Below the pieces are notes generated by a model, which saw only the letters and a program-made list of their open reading frames with translations, was not told the origin of the DNA and made no database searches. The translations under genes and the position numbers were made by a program. This document shows, piece after piece, positions 7,427-13,529 of a stretch of DNA of 27,942 nucleotides. Location: contig JAVFAS010000049.1 of the NCBI GenBank assembly GCA_034002405.1, forward strand, positions 1 through 27,942. The letters are read 5' to 3'. The number at the start of each line of letters is the position of its first letter. The stretch's first letter is position 1. This stretch comes from SZUA-365 sp034002405. GTDB lineage: Bacteria; Bacteroidota; Ignavibacteria; SZUA-365.

Positions 7427-8320
7427 CTATCGCAGCAGTTCGTGCAGCCACGCACAGCAGCCGGGATCGTCCGGATCGGTGATCACCAGCAGCACCCGTG
7501 TCGGCGTCGCGGCGACCAGATGGGTCATCCCGCCCTGTGTGAAGGAGGGCAGGTCGCAGGTCCCGCGCCGCGCACCCGGACGTGCCTGCAATTGCTGGAC
7601 GAGTTCGGCGGCGAATTCCGCCGCGGCCGCGCGCCCGCGAAACGGAAAGGTCAGGAGCACACGACGCAGGACGGGGCGCGCGAGGTGATACTCCGCGACA
7701 TAGGCGGCGTGCGCGGCGATCACCGACAGTACAGCCTCGCTTCCCCGCGGCGGCGCGGCCTTCCAGATCCGCGGATCGGGTGGGTAATACCGCTCCGAGC
7801 CGATCACGCGATGGTCGGTCGGCATGGGAAAATCGCTGCCGTAACAGTCGGCATGTCCGTGCAGGATCCGCCGCGACCGCTCGACCAGGGCATCGTCAAC
7901 CGCCACGCTGTTGCGCGCACCTGCCGTGGCGATGCGGAAATAATACGGCCCGGTGTTCACGTGCACCACACCGCTGCGCGCACCGAAGGCATCACCGATG
8001 ATCCCCTCCGGCTCCGCGTCGTCCGCCATCCATCGGAAAAATCCGTACGCGCGGGCGCGCGAAGGAAACAGCCCGCAATCGATGCGTGCGGTGAGTCCGG
8101 CACGAACGTATTCGACGATCCGCCATTCGGTCACGCCATACGCCTCGAGCACCTCCCGCGCGGTGCCCGCCGGATTGCTCCGCGCGGGAGACGGAAGCAG
8201 CGCCTCCGCGGTCTTCGTCCACTGGTACACCGTGTCGGGAAAGATCTGCGCCCGCGCGGTCGCGTCACCGAACGCGAGAAAAAAAGATATCAGGAGTATA
8301 TACTCGTGGATGCCGCGCAT
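7427..8320 (-). CDS. Exported protein, DUF6599-like
   Basis: The protein is 297 aa from the ATG at 8320, 8 nt after the methyltransferase stop; ribosome site weak (GAGAA). An ATG 48 nt earlier would overlap the upstream gene and bury the signal peptide. Residues 1-24 form a signal peptide (YILLISFFLAFGDATARAQ). The body has a pattern seen in DUF6599 proteins: an opening helix, 'YVRAGLTARIDCGLFPSRARAYGFFR', then 'VVHVNTGPYYFRIAT'. Two Cys pairs (CGLF/CYGS and CCAW) are present. The family assignment is tentative and no function is known. The 79-nt gap to the Nudix gene holds no recognisable promoter or terminator. Confidence 0.75.
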   Translation of the reverse strand: MRGIHEYILLISFFLAFGDATARAQIFPDTVYQWTKTAEALLPSPARSNPAGTAREVLEAYGVTEWRIVEYVRAGLTARIDCGLFPSRARAYGFFRWMADDAEPEGIIGDAFGARSGVVHVNTGPYYFRIATAGARNSVAVDDALVERSRRILHGHADCYGSDFPMPTDHRVIGSERYYPPDPRIWKAAPPRGSEAVLSVIAAHAAYVAEYHLARPVLRRVLLTFPFRGRAAAAEFAAELVQQLQARPGARRGTCDLPSFTQGGMTHLVAATPTRVLLVITDPDDPGCCAWLHELLR

Positions 8321-8328
8321 GAACGTTC

Positions 8329-9084
8329 TCAATCCACCCGCAACAGCATGACATTCCAATCCATCCAATGCCGCTGGAAGCGCAGGTAGACTTCCTGCTC
8401 GTCGCGCACCCAGTCCAGAAATCCCTGCGCCTGCTCGTCGTCGGGCATCACGCGGGCATGGTCACTGATGGCCTTCCACTGCATGCTCATGTAGCGGTCC
8501 CACTCGTCATGCGTGCTGCGCAGGTTCCACAACAACGCGAAACCGCACTGCTCGATGGTGCGCAGCAGCTGCCGTTCGCCAGGCACATCCCAGCGGATCC
8601 GATCCAGATACTCCGCATACCGCTTCGGCAGGGGGAGCCGGACGCTCGCTTCTCCGATGATCACGTGGCAACCCGGCGCGAGCACACGGGCGAAGGTCTT
8701 CAGCGCCTCGGAAAATCCACCATACAGCGGCGCGGTCCCCAGGCACAGGACGAGATCATACCTCCCCGGCTCGGGGTCGAAGTCCTGCGCATCCATCATA
8801 TGAATCTCGGCCAGGTGGGCCAGTCCTTCCCGCTCGAACAGGGCGCGGGCCTGCGCGGTCCATTGCGCCGAGACGTCGACCATCGTGACCGAACAGCCCC
8901 AGCGTCGGGCGAGCAGCAGGGCGCTCCAGCCGTTCCCGCTCCCGACATCGAGCACGCGGGATTGCGCACCCAGTCCGCACTCCGCGGCGAGCAGCAGGAA
9001 TCGCTCGTCGCCCAGCGGATTCATGATGCGATGGGATCGGTAGGCGATGTGATAATACGCGGTCGCGTCGAGCTCTTCACTCAT
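8329..9084 (-). CDS. Class I SAM-dependent methyltransferase
   Basis: The protein is 251 aa from the ATG at 9084, with GGAG 7 nt upstream. Motif I 'VLDVGSGNGWSALLLA' (about 44-59) binds S-adenosylmethionine. The acidic end of the second strand is 'VTMVDVSAQW'. 'MMDAQDFDPEPGRYDLVLCLGTAPLYGGF' gives the adenine-contacting Asp and motif IV. 'VLAPGCHVIIGEA' is the typical post-motif strand. The fold matches Methyltransf_25/UbiE-like enzymes acting on small molecules, but the substrate cannot be told. The C-terminal region with several Trp residues (WDRYMSMQW, HWMDWNVM) is probably substrate-binding. It lies 81 nt after the RluA-like gene and 8 nt before the DUF6599-like gene. Confidence 0.9.
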   Translation of the reverse strand: MSEELDATAYYHIAYRSHRIMNPLGDERFLLLAAECGLGAQSRVLDVGSGNGWSALLLARRWGCSVTMVDVSAQWTAQARALFEREGLAHLAEIHMMDAQDFDPEPGRYDLVLCLGTAPLYGGFSEALKTFARVLAPGCHVIIGEASVRLPLPKRYAEYLDRIRWDVPGERQLLRTIEQCGFALLWNLRSTHDEWDRYMSMQWKAISDHARVMPDDEQAQGFLDWVRDEQEVYLRFQRHWMDWNVMLLRVD

Positions 9085-9165
9085 GGGCGGACTCCGGCAC
9101 GTGATGGTCACAACTTACAGGCCCGGGGCGGAACCGGCAAACTCCCTGCCTGACAGCAGCCCCGC

Positions 9166-10131
9166 TCATGCTTCCATCCCGTCGGTGTCCGGGTCGAGCG
9201 CGTCCGGGTCGAGCGCGTCCGGGTCAAGCGCGTTGGGGTCGAGTGTGTCGGGTGGCGGTGCGACGACCGTGCGGATTTCGCCGGTGTCCGGATCGGTGAA
9301 GCGCAGACGCCAGGAATGAAGCAGGTAGCCGCCGTCACCCGGCACGGCTGTCCCCTCAAGGGGAAGACCGCCGACGCGGTACAGCGGGTCCCCGTGCAGG
9401 GGATACCCCGCGGCGGCGCAGTGAATGCGGATCTGATGCGGCCGCCCGGTGGGAATTTCCACCGCGAGCAAGGCCGTGCCGCTGACACGGTCACGACGCA
9501 GCACGCGGCAGATGCTCCGTGATGCTTTCCCCGTGGACGAGGCCGCGTACAGCATGCCGAGGGGAGCATAGGAGACGGGTCCGATCGGGACGTCGATGGT
9601 GAACGCATCCACCGCGGGCATTCCCGCGACCAGGGCGAGGTAGGTCTTGCGAATTTCTCCTTCCCGCATGGCGCGTGAGAGCTCACGCGCCGCGGCGGCG
9701 TCGCGGGAGAAGAGGATCGCCCCACTTGTCCCCCGTCCGAGCCGGTGCACGGGTGCCAGCATCGCTCCATGCCGTTCGCGCGCGATATGAAGCAAGGTAT
9801 GCTGGAGGAAACCACCGCCGGGCAGCACGGGCAAACCTGACGGTTTGTGCAGCACCATCCATCCCGCGGATTCCGCGAGGATGGGCACCTCGGTCGGCAC
9901 CGCGTCCTCCTCCCACGGAGGACGCTCCCAGGCAAGCCGGTCACCGGCACGGAGAGGGTGGTGACTGTCGTGGACGATCTCGCCGTTGCAGCGGATGCGC
10001 CCCGCGGCGATATGCCCGCGCCATTCCTCCATCGTCGAGTGCCGATACCGCGTGGCATAGAAGTCCAGCACCGTCCGACCTGCGTCGTCCGCGGCAACTC
10101 TGTTCCAATACGTATAGCCGTGATTCAACAT
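9166..10131 (-). CDS. RluA-family pseudouridine synthase with Gly in place of the catalytic Asp
   Basis: The protein is 321 aa from the ATG at 10131 (MLNHGYTYWNRV). An S4-like RNA-binding segment, 'MEEWRGHIAAGRIRCNGEIV', lies at about 34-55. The catalytic domain follows with 'VLHKPSGLPVLPGGG', 'APVHRLGRGTSGAILFS', 'KTYLALVAGMP', 'GRPHQIRIHCAAAGYPLHGDPLY' and 'LHSWRLRFTDP', all in RluA order. RluA enzymes isomerise uridine to pseudouridine in rRNA or tRNA using the Asp of HRLD. Here the motif reads HRLG (Gly132, codon GGA). I recall a related subgroup with HRLG, but cannot confirm whether it is active. The last 20 or so residues are a tandem 'LDPDA' repeat absent from the core fold. First gene of the minus-strand run. 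Confidence 0.88.
   Translation of the reverse strand: MLNHGYTYWNRVAADDAGRTVLDFYATRYRHSTMEEWRGHIAAGRIRCNGEIVHDSHHPLRAGDRLAWERPPWEEDAVPTEVPILAESAGWMVLHKPSGLPVLPGGGFLQHTLLHIARERHGAMLAPVHRLGRGTSGAILFSRDAAAARELSRAMREGEIRKTYLALVAGMPAVDAFTIDVPIGPVSYAPLGMLYAASSTGKASRSICRVLRRDRVSGTALLAVEIPTGRPHQIRIHCAAAGYPLHGDPLYRVGGLPLEGTAVPGDGGYLLHSWRLRFTDPDTGEIRTVVAPPPDTLDPNALDPDALDPDALDPDTDGMEA
9187..9246. repeat. Four tandem 15-bp repeats encoding LDPDA units
   Basis: Copies at 9187-9201, 9202-9216, 9217-9231 and 9232-9246 follow GTCCGGGTCGAGCGC; the first two are identical, the third differs by one base and the fourth is more diverged. They keep frame and encode an acidic proline-rich tail of LDPDA-like units at the C-terminus of the RluA-like protein. 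Confidence 0.9.
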
Positions 10132-10351
10132 CCAAGGCCTGGGGGTTTTGCCGCCGGCGCGTGCGTCCCGAACGGGCGCGATCACGAGTGCACGGAAAAA
10201 GCGGTTGCGCGGCGTTCCTTTCTTTTTCTAAGTTACATCTCTTATGGCATTCTGTCGCAAGGAATTGCATCCCCGCGATCCAATTCCGCTGTCCGACGGA
10301 ACACGAAACGAATGGTCACACTCATCTCATTTTCACAGGAGCACTACTCCC
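10132..10351. other. Divergent intergenic region between the RluA-like and FKBP genes
   Basis: This 220-bp gap must hold promoters for both directions. A weak plus-strand candidate is TTGCGC (10205-10210), 18 nt, TAAGTT (10229-10234). A weak minus-strand candidate is TTGCGA (10260-10255), 17 nt, TGTAAC. The pyrimidine-rich stretch at 10215-10228 lies between. I see no gene or strong repeat here. Confidence 0.4.
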
Positions 10352-11044
10352 ATGCGTTTTCTTTCCCTCTTTGTCGCCATGTTGCTGCTCATGTCGTGCG
10401 AGAACAACGCACAGCAGAGCCGCGAACTCACGTCCCGCAAGGACAGCGTCAGCTATGCCATCGGACTCAACATCGGTCAGAGTTTCAAATCGCAAAACAT
10501 CGAGGCCGACCCGGCCATGATCGCCGCGGCAATGAATGACGTCCTCAACGGGGCGGAACTGAAAATGACCGAGGAGCAGGGCCAGCAGGTGTGGTTGTCA
10601 TATCAGCAGGAACTGATGGCCAAGATGCAGGAAGAGCAGCAGAAGCAGGGTGCGGTGAACAAGGAAGCGGGAGAGAAGTTCCTCGCGGAGAACAAGAAGA
10701 AGGATGGCGTCGTCACCACCGCAAGCGGCCTGCAGTATAAGGTCGTCACCATGGGTGACGGTCCGAAGCCGACCTCCAGCGACAAGGTGAAGGTGCATTA
10801 TCGCGGCACCTTGATCGACGGAAAGCAATTCGACTCCTCCTACGACCGCGGCGAACCGGCGGTATTTCCGGTCACGGGCGTGATCGCGGGGTGGACCGAA
10901 GTGCTGCAGCTCATGCCCGTCGGCTCGAAATGGGAAGTGTACATTCCGTCGGAGCTCGCCTACGGGGAGCGCGGGCCGAGCGAGGACATTGGTTCCAACT
11001 CTACGCTCATCTTCACTGTCGAATTGCTCGGAATCGAGAAGTAA
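10352..11044 (+). CDS. FKBP-type peptidyl-prolyl cis-trans isomerase, lipoprotein
   Basis: The protein is 230 aa. I chose the ATG at 10352 because it follows AGGAG and starts a lipoprotein signal, MRFLSLFVAMLLLMSC, with Cys about 16. Residues about 25-115 match the FKBP N-terminal dimerisation domain (KDSVSYAIGLNIGQSF, then a long Gln/Glu/Lys-rich helix). The FKBP catalytic domain covers about 130-230 with 'VKVHYRGTLIDGKQFDSSYDRGEP', 'GVIAGWTEVLQLMPVGSKWEVYIPSELAYGERG' and 'STLIFTVELLGI', including the active-site Asp, Phe, Trp and Tyr positions. It resembles FkpA/FklB/Mip and should act as a chaperone for exported proteins, likely tethered to a membrane. It is the only clear plus-strand gene and ends in its own terminator. 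Confidence 0.95.
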   Translation: MRFLSLFVAMLLLMSCENNAQQSRELTSRKDSVSYAIGLNIGQSFKSQNIEADPAMIAAAMNDVLNGAELKMTEEQGQQVWLSYQQELMAKMQEEQQKQGAVNKEAGEKFLAENKKKDGVVTTASGLQYKVVTMGDGPKPTSSDKVKVHYRGTLIDGKQFDSSYDRGEPAVFPVTGVIAGWTEVLQLMPVGSKWEVYIPSELAYGERGPSEDIGSNSTLIFTVELLGIEK

Positions 11045-11071
11045 TCCATCCTGCCCTCAGGACGAATCGCA

Positions 11072-11109
11072 GAGATCCCCCCGTGCGGAACGGGGGGATC
11101 TCTTTTTTT
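11072..11109 (+). terminator. Intrinsic terminator of the FKBP gene
   Basis: GAGATCCCCCCG (11072-11083) and CGGGGGGATCTC (11091-11102) form a perfect 12-bp stem with a 7-nt loop, followed by seven T residues. It lies 28 nt after the FKBP stop. There is no T-tract in the other orientation. Confidence 0.95.
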
Positions 11110-11127
11110 ATGGCTCCCCTTCGATAC

Positions 11128-11168
11128 GGTCGTGCGACAGCACGCCTCAGGCGAGCTGACGCACGACC
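11128..11168. repeat. Inverted repeat between convergent genes
   Basis: GGTCGTGCG (11128-11136) and CGCACGACC (11160-11168) form a 9-bp stem; the loop holds a small GCC/GGC pairing, and CGTGC/GCACG can pair as an alternative. No T-tract flanks it. It lies between the FKBP terminator and the end of the regulator gene and may be a palindromic repeat unit or an RNA-protecting structure. Confidence 0.55.
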
Positions 11169-11213
11169 TACTCGGGATGAAAAGTGATGTGTATCGTCAA
11201 ATCCGCGGCCGCG

Positions 11214-11603
11214 TTATTTGAGCACGCGGTCGTGGAGAAATTGCAGCAGGTCCTGCGGCGGGACGGGTTTGTCGAGAAAATGATCGGCCTTGATCCACTG
11301 CTTCTCCTCCTCGCTCTGTGTCGAGAAACGGAAGCCGGTGTCATGACCGGCGGACGTGAGAATGATCACGGGCGTGTCGCGTCCCTCTTCGGTTCCCTTG
11401 ATCCGGCGACACAGCGTGAAGCCGGAGTCGAAGTGTTCCATCGACAGGTCGACCACGGCAACGTCGGGAAGAAATTCCTTGAACAGCACGAACCCCGCCT
11501 CGCCATCATGCGCAAAGCGGACGTCGTATCCGGCCGCTTCGAGCACGGCACGGTAGGTTTCGATGATATCCACGTCGTCATCGACGAGCAATATCTTCTG
11601 CAT
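11214..11603 (-). CDS. CheY-like single-domain response regulator
   Basis: The protein is 129 aa, a lone receiver domain with no output domain. Acidic pocket D8-D10 (LLVDDD), phosphoacceptor D52 (VVDLSM), Thr83 (ILTSAG) and Lys112 (FLDKPV) are all present, so it should accept a phosphate from a histidine kinase. The loop between Thr83 and Lys112 is longer than usual and charged (TGFRFSTQSEEEKQWIKADH). AAGGTG lies 9 nt before the ATG. It follows the hydrogenase operon on the same strand, 197 nt after the catalytic subunit. That link suggests a signalling role around hydrogen metabolism, but no kinase is in view and the gap could hold a separate promoter. Confidence 0.93.
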   Translation of the reverse strand: MQKILLVDDDVDIIETYRAVLEAAGYDVRFAHDGEAGFVLFKEFLPDVAVVDLSMEHFDSGFTLCRRIKGTEEGRDTPVIILTSAGHDTGFRFSTQSEEEKQWIKADHFLDKPVPPQDLLQFLHDRVLK

Positions 11604-11677
11604 GATTCACACCTTCAGGCTTAAGTAAGTAAAATCCTTGCATCGCCATCCCCCGCACATTCCGGTGTATCCCCCCA

Positions 11678-11708
11678 CCGTCGTCCCGTCGGATCGACGG
11701 GACGACGG
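11678..11708 (-). other. Perfect 14-bp hairpin between hydA and the regulator gene
   Basis: CCGTCGTCCCGTCG (11678-11691) and CGACGGGACGACGG (11695-11708) are exact inverted copies around a 3-nt centre. No T-run follows on either strand, so it is not a canonical intrinsic terminator. It may attenuate, process or protect mRNA between hydA and the regulator. The rest of 11604-11800 holds no gene. Confidence 0.75.
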
Positions 11709-11800
11709 AAGGATGAGGAGTGGGGAGGATGTCAACACTGTCGTTGTCCGGGCGGCCATGCGTGCTTCCGTGGGCGACCTTCGCCACGCGCACCGGGTGG

Positions 11801-13513
11801 TCAGAACTCATCGCGCTCGACATAATGCGTGTGCAGCAGTTCATGCGCGAGATGTCCGCCGGCTTCGCCGAGAAACTCGGCATACAGCTTCTGCACCGAT
11901 TCGTTGCGATGGCTGTTGCGGCGCGGAGATTCACGGTCGATTTGATAGATGCTCTCGGTGCGCTTGAGCAATTTTTCTGGTGTCGCCGGGAGAGGTTGAC
12001 CGCCTCCGTTGACGCAGCCACCCGGACACGCCATCACTTCGATGAAGTGGAATGGCGATGTTCCGGCCCGAATATTATCCAACAAGGGTTTGATATTCTT
12101 CAGTCCGCTCACCGCGGCGACTTTCAGCGTCACGTCACCCAGGCGCACTTCCGCCTGCTTGACACCTTCGAGTCCGCGGATCGGCGCGAAACTCGGGGAT
12201 TTCATGTCCGATCCCGTCAAGTAGAAATGCGCGGTGCGCAGCGCGGCTTCCATCACGCCACCCGCGGCGCCGAAGATGGCCCCCGCGCCGGTCGACTCAC
12301 CCATGGGATCGTCGAAGCCCACATTGGTCAGCTTGTGAAAATCGATGCCGGCGACACGGATCATGCGTGCGAGTTCGCGCGTGGTGATGACCGCGTCGAC
12401 GTCGGGATATTCGCCCCCCAGTTCCGGACGCTGGGCTTCATACTTTTTCGCGGTACACGGCATGACCGAGACCACGAAGACACGCGACGGATCGACCCCG
12501 ATTGTTTTCGCATAGTAGGTTTTCAACAGAGCACCCTGCATCTCGTGCGGAGACTTGCACGACGAGAGGTTACCCAGCAGGTCGGGATAGTAATGTTCGA
12601 GGAACTTCACCCAGCCCGGACTGCAGGACGTGAGCATCGGGATCGATCCGCCGTGTTGCAGGCGGTGAAGAAGCTCGGTCGCTTCCTCGATAATCGTAAG
12701 GTCCGCACCGAAGTTGGTGTCGAATACCCGTTTGAAGCCGATACGGCGGAGGGCCGCGACGGTTTTTCCCGTGGCGACCGTGCCGGCTTCGGCTCCGAAC
12801 TCCTCGGCCAGCGCGACACGGACGGCGGGCGCCACCTGAGCCACGACGTGGAGGTCGGGGTTATTCAGCGCTTCCCACACGGGTTTCTGGTGGCTTTTTT
12901 CCGTCAGCGCTCCGACGGGACAATTCACCACGCACTGGCCGCAATCGACGCAGGGCACGGTGTTGAGACTGCGTTCGAGCGCCGGTGCGACACCGGTGCG
13001 GAATCCGCGGTGGACGAAATCAATCGCCCCCACATGCTGTGTTTCGTGGCACACCCGCACACAGCGGCCGCAGAGAATGCATTTCTCCGGATCGCGTTCG
13101 ATGGCCGGACTCGCGATGTCGATACGCGCGCGCCGGCGTTCACCCTGGTAGCGATGCGTGCGCACGCCGTATTCCTGCGTGAGCTTCTGCAGTTCACAAT
13201 TCCCGGACCGGACGCAGAACAGGCAGTCCGGCGGATGGTTCGCCACCAGCAATTCGATGATGGTCTTCCGCGCACGACGCACGCGCGGAGAGTTCGTGCG
13301 CACTTCCATGCCTTCGGCGACGGGAAACGCGCAGGCAGGGACGAGATTGCCGCTGCCTTCCACTTCCACCGTGCAGATACGGCAGGAACCCGTCGGCGAG
13401 TATTCGCTCAGATGACAGAGCGTCGGAATGTTCACACCCTCGCGCCGCGCCACATCGAGGATGGTTTCCCCGGGCTTGGCCCAGCAGGTATGTCCGTTCA
13501 ACGTGATATTCAT
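11801..13513 (-). CDS. hydA: [FeFe] hydrogenase catalytic subunit HydA/HndD, bifurcating type
   Basis: The protein is 570 aa, ATG with AGGA upstream, 16 nt after the hydB stop. It catalyses 2H+ + 2e- <-> H2. N-terminal [2Fe-2S]: C33, C44, C47, C61. His-ligated [4Fe-4S]: H93, C97, C100, C106. Two further [4Fe-4S]: C145/148/151/155 and C188/191/194/198. H-cluster motifs: L1 'TSCSPGW' (295-301), L2 'MPCTAKKYE' (C353), L3 'EVMACPGGCVNGGGQP' (C496, C500). The C-terminal small-subunit-like domain ends in 'HELLHTHYVE'. The second Cys of the usual L1 TSCCPxW is Ser298, which deserves a check. The layout is that of M3 enzymes in NAD(P)- and ferredoxin-linked bifurcating complexes, expected in the cytosol. 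No HydEFG maturase genes lie in this window. Confidence 0.96.
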   Translation of the reverse strand: MNITLNGHTCWAKPGETILDVARREGVNIPTLCHLSEYSPTGSCRICTVEVEGSGNLVPACAFPVAEGMEVRTNSPRVRRARKTIIELLVANHPPDCLFCVRSGNCELQKLTQEYGVRTHRYQGERRRARIDIASPAIERDPEKCILCGRCVRVCHETQHVGAIDFVHRGFRTGVAPALERSLNTVPCVDCGQCVVNCPVGALTEKSHQKPVWEALNNPDLHVVAQVAPAVRVALAEEFGAEAGTVATGKTVAALRRIGFKRVFDTNFGADLTIIEEATELLHRLQHGGSIPMLTSCSPGWVKFLEHYYPDLLGNLSSCKSPHEMQGALLKTYYAKTIGVDPSRVFVVSVMPCTAKKYEAQRPELGGEYPDVDAVITTRELARMIRVAGIDFHKLTNVGFDDPMGESTGAGAIFGAAGGVMEAALRTAHFYLTGSDMKSPSFAPIRGLEGVKQAEVRLGDVTLKVAAVSGLKNIKPLLDNIRAGTSPFHFIEVMACPGGCVNGGGQPLPATPEKLLKRTESIYQIDRESPRRNSHRNESVQKLYAEFLGEAGGHLAHELLHTHYVERDEF

Positions 13514-13529
13514 TTCTTCCTCGAATTCT

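Noticed and set aside
8294..8305. 12-bp palindrome GAGTATATACTC
   Set aside because: It lies within the signal peptide codons of the DUF6599-like gene (His-Glu-Tyr-Ile-Leu), far from any promoter position, and is probably chance.
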